From assembly GCA_944387315.1 (NCBI GenBank), contig CALXEL010000028.1:1-62724 (forward strand): 62,724 bases of DNA, read 5' to 3'. Made by a program: the position numbers and the translations under genes. The stretch is from an uncultured Clostridia bacterium. GTDB taxonomy: Bacteria > Bacillota > Clostridia > Oscillospirales > Ruminococcaceae. Shown piece by piece: positions 53,972 through 62,210 of the stretch. Below the pieces are notes generated by a model. It did no database searches and had not been told where the DNA came from. It saw nothing but the letters and a program-made list of their open reading frames with translations. The first letter of the stretch is position 1, and each line of letters begins with the position of its first letter.

Positions 53972-54000
53972 AGTGTATCACAATTTGGTTGTATTGTCAA
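53972..54000 (-). promoter_or_regulatory. Promoter of the DEAD-box helicase gene
   Basis: On the minus strand, TTGACA at 54000-53995, 17-base spacer ending in TGA, TACACT at 53977-53972. The leader would be about 80 bases. Confidence 0.75.
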
Positions 54001-54042
54001 ATTTTAAATAGTACTATTGGGGAAAATGCTGGATTTCTCTAT

Positions 54043-54074
54043 AAAAAAGGAGCGGAAGATTAAAAATCTTCCGC
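54043..54074 (-). terminator. Terminator of the 54092 lipoprotein gene
   Basis: Stem GCGGAAGAT (54074-54066 on the minus strand) with its complement at 54060-54052, then TCC and six U. Confidence 0.88.
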
Positions 54075-54091
54075 CCATTTGTTTTTAGAAG

Positions 54092-55102
54092 CTATGCCAA
54101 TTTTTCAGCGGAGGCAACATAATAGGTGCCGTCTGCCCGGGGAATAACGGTATAGCAGAGAGTCTCATAGGTGACCAGCTGCAGAGGATCACTATATACC
54201 TCAACGGTGACCTTTTTATTTTTGGTGGATGCATCCTCCTGGATTTCAATGACCTTTTCGTTGCTATAGCCCCCGCCCCGGCCCCAGAGCTCATAGAGTT
54301 GGGTTTCCTTGTTGTAGTAGCGGGAGGTGGTCAGCACAAAAGAATCCAGGTTAAAATACTTTTGGGCCATGGCGTCAATCTGTTCCTGGGTCAGTTCAGT
54401 GAGGGGGTCATAGCTGTATTCATCTATTTTGGTGCCATAATACCGGCTGCCCATCAAAATGAGAAAGTCCATCATCTGTTCTGGGTCAATTTCCGCAGGG
54501 GTTGTAAAAGTTTGAGTAATTCCCCAGCTGCGCATATCAATGACCAGCTGTCCAGCTGGGTCATTGAGGGCTTGCTGATGGGCCTCAAATTTCTCTGGGG
54601 TGTTGATGGAGAGAACAGTAGAGGGGCCTCCAAACATATAGTTGCTGCCAATGCTGAGCACATAGGTCCCCTGCCCAGCGGGAAGATTGGTGGGCCCAGG
54701 ATCGCTGACATCCAATGTCAGGTCATAGGTGCCAGAGTAAGGGTCGGGTTGTTTACCGGTGCAGGAGATACTGTCCAGCTGTAACTGGTTGAGATAGGCA
54801 AGGGATTCGGCCCCATTGGCGTAGGTACAGAGGGTGGCCAAGGTAGTCCAATCTCTGGCCTCTAAGGTACGCGTAAAAATCTGGGCCATATCATTGGCCA
54901 GAGGGGGATTTTCCCAGTCATATACATAGGGTTCATAAGGCTGGGATGAGGAAGAATCGCTGGCCTCTTGGGAAGAGGAGGAGTCCGACGCATCCTGGGA
55001 TGAAGAGCCTGTTGGTTGCCGGCTGACGCATCCTGACAAGGAAACAGCCAAAATAGCTGTCCACAGGGATACAATCAAAAGCTTGTTGTGTTTAAAAGAC
55101 AT
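54092..55102 (-). CDS. Lipoprotein of unknown function, serine-rich linker
   Basis: A 336-residue exported lipoprotein. The signal peptide ends in a lipobox (SLSGC) with Cys25, followed by a Ser/Asp/Gln repeat linker to about residue 58 and a globular domain without a motif I can name. AAAGGAG fits the ATG at 55102; upstream in-frame starts have no site. It follows a second lipoprotein gene on the same strand at 92 bases, with a weak terminator between, so the two may be co-regulated. Likely anchored on the outer face of the membrane. Confidence 0.78.
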   Translation of the reverse strand: MSFKHNKLLIVSLWTAILAVSLSGCVSRQPTGSSSQDASDSSSSQEASDSSSSQPYEPYVYDWENPPLANDMAQIFTRTLEARDWTTLATLCTYANGAESLAYLNQLQLDSISCTGKQPDPYSGTYDLTLDVSDPGPTNLPAGQGTYVLSIGSNYMFGGPSTVLSINTPEKFEAHQQALNDPAGQLVIDMRSWGITQTFTTPAEIDPEQMMDFLILMGSRYYGTKIDEYSYDPLTELTQEQIDAMAQKYFNLDSFVLTTSRYYNKETQLYELWGRGGGYSNEKVIEIQEDASTKNKKVTVEVYSDPLQLVTYETLCYTVIPRADGTYYVASAEKLA

Positions 55103-55153
55103 AACAAGTCTCCTTTCTTCGGTTATTTTCCCCAGTATAGCACAGCTCACCTG

Positions 55154-55180
55154 AAAAATCCAGCCAGGTGCCACACCTGG
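55154..55180 (-). terminator. Weak terminator between the lipoprotein genes
   Basis: A 7-bp stem, CCAGGTG with CACCTGG (55164-55170 and 55174-55180), followed on the minus strand by CTGGATTTTT. Confidence 0.5.
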
Positions 55181-55194
55181 AAGAAAACGCTATT

Positions 55195-55884
55195 TTATGC
55201 CTGAGGGGTGAGGAAAACGGTAGTTTCCTCATAGGGGGACACTTCTAAAGCGAATCCTTGGGGTGGAAGGCTATCAGTTAATATACCAGAATAGTAAATA
55301 TTCAACAAATCCCCAACCTGGATATCATTTTGGTTGAGATAAAACTTTGTTTCTTCCCCAGTTCTAAAAATAATACTGCTGTCTCCCTGGAGGGACTGGA
55401 TTTCCAAAGTGGGGTATCCATCCTTGTCAGAGAGGGAGGTTACCTCACCATTCCAGATACACTGCTCCACATGACCCAGATAGTTGATTGCGATGGCGTT
55501 ACGGGGAACCTGGTTGTCGGCAGTATCCCCGGAGCCGTAATAGACCTCTAAATACATGCCTTCTTCCAAGAGGGAGGCGTCAAAATTGCATTTGGTTGTT
55601 TCTCCGTCCAGCAGGAACTGGATGGAAGCCTGACCAAAATCCCTGCCGGGCTCTTGCTCCAGGGTAATTTGATCCCCATCTATTTGGGTAACAGTGCCCC
55701 GGTATAAAGCGGCATCTGCCACCACCAATGGGTCTTGTGTCACAATGATTTGATCTGCCTGGGAGGAAGAGGGCGCGGACTGGCTCTCCGGTTCAGATGA
55801 GTTGGTGCCGGTGGGTGATTCAGCACACCCAGAAAGAAGGGCAGCTATCAGCAATAAGGGAATCCATTGTTTGATATTGCGCAT
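55195..55884 (-). CDS. Lipoprotein of unknown function
   Basis: A 229-residue exported lipoprotein with lipobox LLSGC and Cys20, a short Ser/Pro/Gln linker to about residue 45, then two repeated-looking small beta domains (ALYRGTVTQIDGDQITLEQ and IWNGEVTSLSDKDGYPTLEI), each followed by a segment mentioning a solvent-exposed Tyr-Tyr pair (VYYGSG, IYYSGI). This suggests two tandem OB-like units. Similar to DUF3221-type proteins in layout, but I am not sure. AAAGGA precedes the ATG at 55884. Confidence 0.72.
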   Translation of the reverse strand: MRNIKQWIPLLLIAALLSGCAESPTGTNSSEPESQSAPSSSQADQIIVTQDPLVVADAALYRGTVTQIDGDQITLEQEPGRDFGQASIQFLLDGETTKCNFDASLLEEGMYLEVYYGSGDTADNQVPRNAIAINYLGHVEQCIWNGEVTSLSDKDGYPTLEIQSLQGDSSIIFRTGEETKFYLNQNDIQVGDLLNIYYSGILTDSLPPQGFALEVSPYEETTVFLTPQA

Positions 55885-56088
55885 AATAAATGTATCCTTT
55901 CTGTTTGGGCTTGGTTCTATCAATCAGTGGCTTTTTCTGGAATTTCTATTGCTTTGCTGGAAAATTTTTTTGTGGAAAATATGGGGGGAGTGCCAGTGGA
56001 AAATTCGGTGGAAAATGTGAAAAACACAAGATAGAGAAATATTTACAGCAATTTTACTATATCTTGTTGTGAATTTATCATTTGACGG

Positions 56089-56104
56089 TTGAAAACTTTT
56101 TCAA
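56089..56104 (+). promoter_or_regulatory. Palindrome before the Crp/Fnr-ABC operon
   Basis: TTGAAAA-CT-TTTTCAA at 56089-56104, about 40 bases upstream of the -35 of the operon promoter. It could be an autoregulatory operator or the site of another factor. Confidence 0.4.
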
Positions 56105-56136
56105 TTTGAAAATAGACAAAAAATTAACAAATTCTA

Positions 56137-56164
56137 TTGACAAGAAAAATTTACCGGATATAAT
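56137..56164 (+). promoter_or_regulatory. Sigma-A promoter of the Crp/Fnr-ABC operon
   Basis: TTGACA at 56137-56142, 16-base spacer, TATAAT at 56159-56164. A second TATAAT overlaps at 56164-56169. Confidence 0.75.
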
Positions 56165-56201
56165 ATAATCTGTATCAAATGAGACAGATCGGAGGGGGAA
56201 T

Positions 56202-56867
56202 ATGAAACTTTCAGCCCGGCAGCAAAAACAGGTTCTAGACAGTTTCCTCTTTCGCCAGGTAGAGCCTGAGAGTCTGGAGGCATTTTTAGAGGAACTGGAA
56301 GTGACATTTTACCCCAAGGGAAGCCTGATTTATACAGTCCATGTTTTTCAACGGTCCATAGGAATTTTGCTCTCTGGCACCGCCAGTGTCCGCAAGGGAG
56401 AACGGCTGGTCCTCAACCAGCTCCATCCTGGGGATTGTTTTGGGGTGGCGGCAGTATTTGGAGAGACAGAGTGCTATGTGACCACGGTGGAGGCCAAAAG
56501 CGACGTCAAATTGGTTTATCTGTCAGCAGAACAATTGGAGCGGCTTTTTTACCAAAACCCGCAGATTGCTGTCAATTATATCCGATTCCTGTCAGGGCGG
56601 ATTCAGTTCCTCAACCGGAAGATTGACAGCTTCACAGCGCCCAATGCCCAAGCCAATCTTTCCCTGTACCTTTTGGAGCAGATGGGGGAAGATGGCCGGG
56701 TTACAGTTGCAGGGGGGTATTCCGGACTGGCCCGCCAGTTGGGTATGGGGAGAGCTTCTCTGTACCGATGTCTGGAGGAGCTGGAAAGCGCCGGGGTCAT
56801 TTCCCGGCAGGAACGGGAAATCCTAGTGCATAAACCCGAGCTGCTGGCAAACAAATCCTGCAAATAA
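56202..56867 (+). CDS. Crp/Fnr family transcriptional regulator
   Basis: A 221-residue regulator with a beta-roll effector domain (about 20-120; HPGDCFGVAAVFGETECYVT) and a C-terminal helix-turn-helix (LARQLGMGRASLYRCLEELE near 177-196). No FNR-type cysteine cluster. GGAGGGGG precedes the ATG. It lies 36 bases before an ABC importer and probably controls it. Related Crp/Fnr proteins in Clostridia include heme- or NO-responsive HcpR, but nothing here proves that signal. Confidence 0.9.
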   Translation: MKLSARQQKQVLDSFLFRQVEPESLEAFLEELEVTFYPKGSLIYTVHVFQRSIGILLSGTASVRKGERLVLNQLHPGDCFGVAAVFGETECYVTTVEAKSDVKLVYLSAEQLERLFYQNPQIAVNYIRFLSGRIQFLNRKIDSFTAPNAQANLSLYLLEQMGEDGRVTVAGGYSGLARQLGMGRASLYRCLEELESAGVISRQEREILVHKPELLANKSCK

Positions 56868-56903
56868 CGGCTCAGCGCCGAAATTTATATTGGAGGTCAT
56901 TTT

Positions 56904-57938
56904 ATGAAAAAAATCCTTTCTTTGGCCATGTCTTTGGCCATGATCTTTTCCTTGGCTGCATGCAGCCCTGCGGAAAACAGTTCTTCCACCCCCTCATCCT
57001 CTGAGAGCTCTCAGAGCAGCGCGCCTGCTGAGAAAATTCAGATTTCTGTGGCTGCCCTCAAAGGCCCCACTGCCATTGGTATGGTTGAGATGATGCACAA
57101 TGCCCAGGAGGGCACCACCGCCAATGACTATCAGTTTACTCTGGCGGGAGCCCCTGAGGAATTGGTGGGCAAAATTGTGCAGGGCGAGTTTGACATTGCC
57201 GCAGTTCCCACCAACCTGGCATCCACCCTTTACAACAAAACAGAGGGGGGAGTACAGCTGGCTGCCCTCAATACCCTGGGTGTTCTGTACATTGTAGAGA
57301 ACGGGGATACCATCCACTCAATGGCGGATCTGGCCGGCAAAACCATCTATGCCACCGGCGCTGGTTCCACACCTGAGTTCGCCCTCAACTATCTGCTGGA
57401 ACAAAATGGTTTGCAGGCAGGCACCGATGTTCAGGTGGAGTACAAAACCGAGCACAGCGAGCTGGCTACCCTGTTGGCTTCCGGTCAGGCGGATATCGCC
57501 CTGTTGCCTCAGCCCTTTGTTACCAGCGTGTTGAACCAGAATGAGCAGGTTCGGGTCGCTTTGGATCTCACCGAGGAGTGGGAAAAAGCCACCCAGGGTG
57601 CCAGTGTACTGACCATGGGCTGTGTGGTGGTACAGAAATCCTTTGCCGAAGAGCATCCCGAGGCACTGGCCCAGTTTATGGCCGAGTACGAGGCGTCGGT
57701 GAACTTTGTCAACGATCCAGTCAACCTGGAAACCGCTGCCCAGTACACCGAGGACTTCGACATCATCGCGGCGGCAGTAGCTCAGAAAGCAATTCCCCAG
57801 TGTAATATTGTCTTTATGACCGGCGAGGAAATGCAGCAGGCCACCCAGGGATTCCTGGAGGTTCTTTTTGAAGCCGACCCCGCGTCGGTAGGAGGAAAAC
57901 TGCCCGATGAAGGCTTCTACTACCAGGCTCAGGCATAA
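56904..57938 (+). CDS. ABC importer substrate-binding lipoprotein (NMT1/SsuA-like)
   Basis: A 344-residue binding protein. The signal peptide ends in SLAAC with lipid-anchored Cys20 and a Ser-rich linker follows. The mature part (IQISVAALKGPTAIGMVEMM; GEFDIAAVPTNLAS; ADLAGKTIYATGAGSTPEFA) has the NMT1/THI5/SsuA fold used for sulfonates, nitrate, thiamine precursors and similar ligands. The ligand is unknown. GGAGG precedes the ATG. It overlaps the permease gene by 32 bases. Confidence 0.88.
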   Translation: MKKILSLAMSLAMIFSLAACSPAENSSSTPSSSESSQSSAPAEKIQISVAALKGPTAIGMVEMMHNAQEGTTANDYQFTLAGAPEELVGKIVQGEFDIAAVPTNLASTLYNKTEGGVQLAALNTLGVLYIVENGDTIHSMADLAGKTIYATGAGSTPEFALNYLLEQNGLQAGTDVQVEYKTEHSELATLLASGQADIALLPQPFVTSVLNQNEQVRVALDLTEEWEKATQGASVLTMGCVVVQKSFAEEHPEALAQFMAEYEASVNFVNDPVNLETAAQYTEDFDIIAAAVAQKAIPQCNIVFMTGEEMQQATQGFLEVLFEADPASVGGKLPDEGFYYQAQA

Positions 57939-58698
57939 AAAAATATTGGATTTTCTTATCCCGCTGGTCTTTTGGCTGGCTGTTTGGCAACTGGCCTACC
58001 TGGCGGTGGGCCAGGACCTTTTGCTGGCCTCCCCCTGGAAGGTTGCCCGGCGGATCGGCCAGCTGGCAGGTACGCTATCCTTTTGGCAAACCATCGCCTA
58101 TTCAGTAGCCCGCATTGGCTTGGGCTTTTTACTGGGCAGCGGATTGGGCGTGCTGTTGGGTATAGTGACCGCCTATTCTCCAGTGGGATATCGGCTTATC
58201 TCTCCTGCTATGGGTATTATCAAAGCCACCCCGGTGGCCTCCTTTATCATCCTGGCTCTGGTGTGGATCAGCTCCCGGAACCTTTCCGTATTTATTTCAC
58301 TGCTGATGGTTTTGCCTTTGGTCTGGTCCAATGTTCACCAGGGCCTGCTGCAGGTTGATCCTCTCCTTATGGAGATGGCGCAGGTGTTCTCCCTTTCCAC
58401 AGCCGCGAAGTTTCGACATATTTTGCTCCCATCGGTGTTGCCCTATCTGTTATCTGCCATCCAGGTGGCTATGGGCTTTGCCTGGAAATCTGGAATTGCC
58501 GCTGAAGTTTTGGCCATACCCAGAGGGGCGGTAGGAACCCAGCTGTATTATGCGAAAATTTACCTGGAAACCACCGATCTATTTGCCTGGACAGCGGTGA
58601 TTATCCTTATTTCCATGGCCATTGAACGGGGGATGGTATTTCTGCTGAAGAGAGGGTTGGCAGGCTGCCGGCCCTTGGGGAAAAAGGGGGAGGGATAG
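57907..58698 (+). CDS. ABC importer permease (SsuC/TauC-like)
   Basis: A 263-residue membrane protein with about six helices and the binding-protein-dependent permease motif in LPSVLPYLLSAIQVAMGFAWKS, which contacts the ATPase. It is of the sulfonate/nitrate/taurine branch, matching the binding protein. The ATG lies within the end of the previous gene with GGAGGAAA about 11 bases upstream, so it is translationally coupled. Three bases separate it from the ATPase gene. Confidence 0.9.
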   Translation: MKASTTRLRHKKILDFLIPLVFWLAVWQLAYLAVGQDLLLASPWKVARRIGQLAGTLSFWQTIAYSVARIGLGFLLGSGLGVLLGIVTAYSPVGYRLISPAMGIIKATPVASFIILALVWISSRNLSVFISLLMVLPLVWSNVHQGLLQVDPLLMEMAQVFSLSTAAKFRHILLPSVLPYLLSAIQVAMGFAWKSGIAAEVLAIPRGAVGTQLYYAKIYLETTDLFAWTAVIILISMAIERGMVFLLKRGLAGCRPLGKKGEG

Positions 58699-58701
58699 CT
58701 T

Positions 58702-59304
58702 GTGATTGAACTGCGAGATGTGTCTTTTGCCTATGAAAACAGCCCTCCTGTTTTAGATGGCGTAAACTGGTCTATTGATCCTGGCGCACGAATTGTGCTG
58801 CGGGGGGAGTCCGGTTTAGGTAAGACGACTCTGTTGTATCTTTTGGCCGGACTGTTGCGCCCTCAGCAGGGGACTATCACAGGCCTGCCGGAAGATGGGG
58901 CTTCGGTGGTTTTTCAGGAGGACCGGCTGTTGGGGCATTTGACCATATTGGACAATTTGCGCCTGGTGGCTCCCGCACAACCAATTGCCGCTCTAAAAGA
59001 GCTGTTGGCCCGGGTGGGGCTGGCCGGTGAGGAAAACCATCTGCCAGAACAGCTGAGCGGTGGGATGCGCCGCCGGGTGGCTATTTTGCGCAGCCTGGTG
59101 TTTCCCCGCAGTCTCTATTTAATGGATGAACCATTTCAGGGGCTGGACCCGGACACCCATCAGGTGATGGCAGATTGTGTTGGAAATCTGACCCAGGGCA
59201 GCACGATGATTGTCATCTCCCACCATCCGGAGGATGCCAAGTTACTGGATGCCCAAGAAATACAACTGAAAAGCTTGATGAACACAAAAAAAAGGCAGCC
59301 GTAA
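58702..59304 (+). CDS. ABC importer ATP-binding protein
   Basis: A 200-residue ATPase with Walker A GESGLGKTT near 36-44, Q-loop VFQED, signature LSGGM, Walker B LYLMDEP and the switch histidine in SHHPED. It is shorter than the usual 240-260 residues, lacking most of the helical C-terminus. Start is a GTG with GGGGGAGGG upstream. Its last codons form the left arm of the terminator and the stop lies in the loop. Confidence 0.92.
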   Translation: MIELRDVSFAYENSPPVLDGVNWSIDPGARIVLRGESGLGKTTLLYLLAGLLRPQQGTITGLPEDGASVVFQEDRLLGHLTILDNLRLVAPAQPIAALKELLARVGLAGEENHLPEQLSGGMRRRVAILRSLVFPRSLYLMDEPFQGLDPDTHQVMADCVGNLTQGSTMIVISHHPEDAKLLDAQEIQLKSLMNTKKRQP

Positions 59305-59316
59305 GGCTGCCTTTTT
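59289..59316 (+). terminator. Terminator overlapping the end of the ATPase gene
   Basis: A 12-bp stem, AAAAAGGCAGCC at 59289-59300 with GGCTGCCTTTTT at 59305-59316; the loop GTAA contains the stop codon. It may also serve the convergent cardiolipin synthase gene. Confidence 0.9.
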
Positions 59317-59333
59317 ACCTGTTATGAATTCTC

Positions 59334-60869
59334 TTACATGAGGGGTGCGAATAAGCGAAGGATAGAACGGAAAATTTTCTGGTACCAAGAGACGCTGCGG
59401 CAGCTGGCCAAAGTGATTTGCTGGCAGACCTCAAGGGTTTTCAAATAGTCATCCCGGATAGCCAGGACGCTTTTGGTGCGAAACAGCCATACAGCATCCT
59501 CAAAATGGAGATACAAACTGCGGAAATCCAGATTGATGGTACCAACAATACCATACTCATCATCGGCTACAAAGGTCTTGGCATGGACAAATCCTGGGGT
59601 ATACTCGTAAATTTTAACACCCGCCTCCACCAAAATCTCGTAGTGGGCCCTTGTCAGAGCGTGTACATACCACTTGTCGGCAATGTGAGGGGTGACAATC
59701 CGTACATCTACCCCTTCTTTGGCGGCAGAGGTGAGGGCGGTGATCATTTCATTGCTGATAATCAGGTAAGGGGTATTGATATATACATACCGTTTGGCCT
59801 TGTTGATCATATTGAGATATACCGTTTCGCCAATGGCTTCCTGATCAATGGGATTGTCCATATAGGGCTGTACATAACCATCCGAGGGTGGAAGAGTGTC
59901 CAAATACACATTGGGCCGGTACTTTTCATAATCCTCCCGGATGTTGAGAATATAGTCCCACATGGACAGAAACATGACTGTTAGACTCCACACAGCCTCA
60001 CCTTTGAGAAGGATAGCCACATCTTTCCAATGACCATGCTTTTCATAGGCGTTGATATACTCATCGGCCAGATTGATTCCCCCAGTGAATCCTGTATGCC
60101 CATCAATAACGCAGATTTTCCGGTGGTCCCGATTGTTGAGCTTCATAGACAAAATGGGAATAAAGGGATTAAATACACAGCATTTGATCCCTAAAGATTC
60201 CAAATGGGCTTTGTAGTTGTTGGGCAGGGTCATAATACAGCCAATGTCGTCGTAAATAACCCGGACATCTACCCCTTCCTTGACCTTTTCTACCAGGATG
60301 TCCAGAATGGTGTTCCACATTTTTCCCTCCTGGATAATGAAATATTCTAAAAAGATATAGTGGCGGGCCTTTTTTAGTTCCTCCACCATCCGTTCAAATT
60401 TTACTTCGCCCAACGGCAGGTATTCGGTAGAAGTGTGCTGGAAGGCGGGGGAACCAGCGTAGTTTTGAATATAGCGGGACTGATTGGCAGCGTCCAGACT
60501 CTCCTGAGCAATCTGGGAGAGTGTGGAGCCGTTGGCTTCCATGGTGTTGTGAAAGTTGTTGGCCAGACTGTACATTTTGCGAATGGTACGCTTGCTCAGC
60601 CGGCTGCGGCCAAACATAACATAAAATAGTCCACCAAAGAATGGAAAAAGCAAAATGGGGATGATCCAGGCGATTTTATAGGCTGGATTGCTTTTGTTGT
60701 TGATGATATACAGCAGTACCAGAGTGCTTAGCAGGACGCAGAAGGCGTAAAAATGAACGAAGTAGTCCCGAAAGCGCAGAATCATAAACATTAAAATAAG
60801 AACCTGCAAAAAGATAAGACATGCTACTACCACAACCCGATGGCACAAAAACTGAAGAATTTTTTTCAA
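59334..60869 (-). CDS. cls: Cardiolipin synthase
   Basis: A 511-residue phospholipase D-family enzyme joining two phosphatidylglycerols into cardiolipin at the membrane. Two N-terminal helices (about 10-30 and 38-60) precede a third hydrophobic region (IIPILLFPFFGGLFYVMFG), then two HKD motifs: HRKICVIDG near 247 and HAKTFVADD near 426. Start is most likely a TTG at 60869, seven bases after AAAGGAGG; the longer frame reaching 60926 has no site. An extended -10 (TGCTATAAT, ending at 60965 on the minus strand) lies upstream. Confidence 0.93.
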   Translation of the reverse strand: MKKILQFLCHRVVVVACLIFLQVLILMFMILRFRDYFVHFYAFCVLLSTLVLLYIINNKSNPAYKIAWIIPILLFPFFGGLFYVMFGRSRLSKRTIRKMYSLANNFHNTMEANGSTLSQIAQESLDAANQSRYIQNYAGSPAFQHTSTEYLPLGEVKFERMVEELKKARHYIFLEYFIIQEGKMWNTILDILVEKVKEGVDVRVIYDDIGCIMTLPNNYKAHLESLGIKCCVFNPFIPILSMKLNNRDHRKICVIDGHTGFTGGINLADEYINAYEKHGHWKDVAILLKGEAVWSLTVMFLSMWDYILNIREDYEKYRPNVYLDTLPPSDGYVQPYMDNPIDQEAIGETVYLNMINKAKRYVYINTPYLIISNEMITALTSAAKEGVDVRIVTPHIADKWYVHALTRAHYEILVEAGVKIYEYTPGFVHAKTFVADDEYGIVGTINLDFRSLYLHFEDAVWLFRTKSVLAIRDDYLKTLEVCQQITLASCRSVSWYQKIFRSILRLFAPLM

Positions 60870-61032
60870 AAAATATCCTCCTTTCACAATAGAGGTCAAA
60901 GTAATCCCCTTACACAGATTACACAACTGGGATACTATTGTTTCAAGCTGAAACTCCAGTAAACATTATAGCACAAATCGACCATATGTTGCAGCATAAC
61001 TCGTTATATTGCCAGTTTTGAATATAATAAAA

Positions 61033-61061
61033 CCGCCATAGAGAATGATTCTCTATGGCGG
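61033..61061 (-). terminator. Terminator of tRNA-Val
   Basis: A 12-bp stem, CCGCCATAGAGA with its complement (61033-61044 and 61050-61061), ending on the minus strand in TTTTATT, eight bases after the CCA end. Confidence 0.9.
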
Positions 61062-61068
61062 ATACAAA

Positions 61069-61145
61069 TGGTGGAGACGCACGGGCTCGAACCGTGGACC
61101 TCCTGCGTGTGAAGCAGGCACTCTGACCAGCTGAGCTACGCCTCC
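61069..61145 (-). tRNA. tRNA-Val, anticodon CAC
   Basis: A 77-base tRNA on the minus strand. The acceptor stem GGAGGCG pairs with CGTCTCC (one G-U), the D arm is AGCTCAGCTGGTCAGAGT, the anticodon arm is CCTGC-TTCACAC-GCAGG, and the T arm has GGTTCGAGCCC. CCA is encoded at the 3' end (61071-61069). The anticodon loop reads TTCACAC, giving CAC, for valine GTG codons. The cloverleaf is complete. Confidence 0.95.
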
Positions 61146-61161
61146 AAAAACTTACTAACTA

Positions 61162-61190
61162 AGTATACTGCGAAATAAAAGTAAAATCAA
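61162..61190 (-). promoter_or_regulatory. Promoter of tRNA-Val
   Basis: On the minus strand, TTGATT at 61190-61185, 17-base spacer, TATACT at 61167-61162, 16 bases before the tRNA. Confidence 0.75.
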
Positions 61191-61235
61191 TAGGTTTAAG
61201 GAAATAATTGGGGAGGGATTTCGCCTTCATTCCCC

Positions 61236-61264
61236 TTGACCCCTTTTTTTGCTAACGGTATAAT
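61236..61264 (+). promoter_or_regulatory. Promoter of the 61303 lipoprotein gene
   Basis: TTGACC at 61236-61241, 17-base spacer, TATAAT at 61259-61264, giving a leader of about 30 bases. Confidence 0.8.
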
Positions 61265-61302
61265 GAAGACTCTAAGATTTTTAAAAAGAAAGGATCTATC
61301 TT

Positions 61303-61839
61303 ATGATAAAGAAATATTTTGTTTTGATAGCGGTATTGAGTTTGTTGACTGGTTGTCAGCCAAGTACATCCTCTGTGTCGCCGTCGCAGAATTTGGAATC
61401 TTCGTCGATGCCCGAGAGTTCTTCCAGCTCCCAGGCTCCTGCGTTGGAGGAATCATCTCAGGCCCCTCAGAATAGCTCCAGCTCTTCGCTGCCATCTTCC
61501 CAGCCTGTGGAGAAAAGGCAAATTGCTGGCAGCTATGTACCCAAGGAAGATTTGGGGATGTATCAAATGCAGTTGCGGCTTGGGGAGGATGAAAATTTTA
61601 TCTTAGAGATTAAAGCTATGATCCTTTCCGGAACGGTAGAAGGCAGTTATCACATGGAGGGAGAAATGGTTACTCTCAAAGTAACCAAAGCGGAGCTACC
61701 AGGGTTTTCAATAGAAAACACTGGTGAGTTAAAATTGACTGTGCAGGAGAATGGCAGTTTGCTTTATCAGTGTGATGACTTCCTGAAACAGGCGGGGATT
61801 ACCAATGAAACCATTACTTTTGTAACGGTGGAAGAATAA
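61303..61839 (+). CDS. Lipoprotein of unknown function, serine-rich linker
   Basis: A 178-residue exported lipoprotein. The lipobox is LLTGC with Cys18, followed by a Ser/Pro/Gln/Glu linker to about residue 70 and a compact domain of about 105 residues rich in beta-type sequence (AGSYVPKEDLGMYQMQLRLG; VEGSYHMEGEMVTLKVTKAE). Its composition recalls the two lipoproteins at 54-56 kb, but the domains differ. AGAAAGGA precedes the ATG. It is monocistronic. Confidence 0.78.
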   Translation: MIKKYFVLIAVLSLLTGCQPSTSSVSPSQNLESSSMPESSSSSQAPALEESSQAPQNSSSSSLPSSQPVEKRQIAGSYVPKEDLGMYQMQLRLGEDENFILEIKAMILSGTVEGSYHMEGEMVTLKVTKAELPGFSIENTGELKLTVQENGSLLYQCDDFLKQAGITNETITFVTVEE

Positions 61840-61861
61840 GTGGCACGAGTAGAATATACTG

Positions 61862-61893
61862 AAAAAACTGGCAGAGAGATCTGTCAGTTTTTT
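61862..61893 (+). terminator. Intrinsic terminator after the lipoprotein gene
   Basis: Stem AAAAAACTGGCAGA with TCTGTCAGTTTTTT (one G-U pair), loop GAGA. Confidence 0.88.
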
Positions 61894-61973
61894 GGTTTGG
61901 GCCAAATAAAAAGTGAAGTATCAGTATTATAGTTCTTGTTAAACTCTGCTACATACAGTTTTGCAGGAGATAA

Positions 61974-62210
61974 AAGTTATCTTCTCATGTAATAGATCAA
62001 GCAATTGGAAGAAGATTCACAGCTGATGGAGCATTAGACGCCTTGAAAAATCCAATTAAAGTAGGTAAACTAAAAGTTGATAGCCAGGGGAGACCCAGCG
62101 TTCAGTTTATTGGTGAAAAAGCCGCTGTGGTAGTAAATCCAGAAACAGGCAATATTACAACGGGGTGGAAAAAATGGGGCGCATATTGTTCCGGCAAAGG
62201 AGATCGAAGA
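61974..62210 (+). pseudogene. Decayed C-terminal fragment of a phage-associated or polymorphic toxin
   Basis: The frame from 61974 to 62210 reads SSHVIDQAIGRRFTADGALD, then ALKNPIKVGKLKVDSQGRPS, VQFIGEKAAVVVNPETGNIT and TGWKK. This looks like the C-terminal toxin-type domain found on clostridial phage head proteins and polymorphic toxins (His near the start, GRPSVQFIG and VVVNPETGNITT). There is no start codon or ribosome binding site, a stop lies just upstream, and the usual N-terminal delivery part is missing. The frame runs on into the next gene, suggesting a lost stop or a frameshift. Base composition is more AT-rich than the rest of the window. The activity is inferred from family resemblance only. 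Confidence 0.55.

Larger units (their letters stand above)
55885..56201. other. Non-coding AT-rich spacer between divergent genes
   Basis: A 317-base gap between the divergently transcribed lipoprotein and Crp/Fnr genes. It holds the palindrome and promoter listed separately, G-rich repeats of GTGGAAAAT (around 55970-56020) and no visible gene. Confidence 0.6.

Noticed and set aside
61069..61145. tRNA-Val as the attachment site of the mobile-element-like DNA on the right
   Set aside because: The 3' end of the tRNA points left, away from that DNA; a repeat of the tRNA end was not seen, and the lipoprotein gene lies between.
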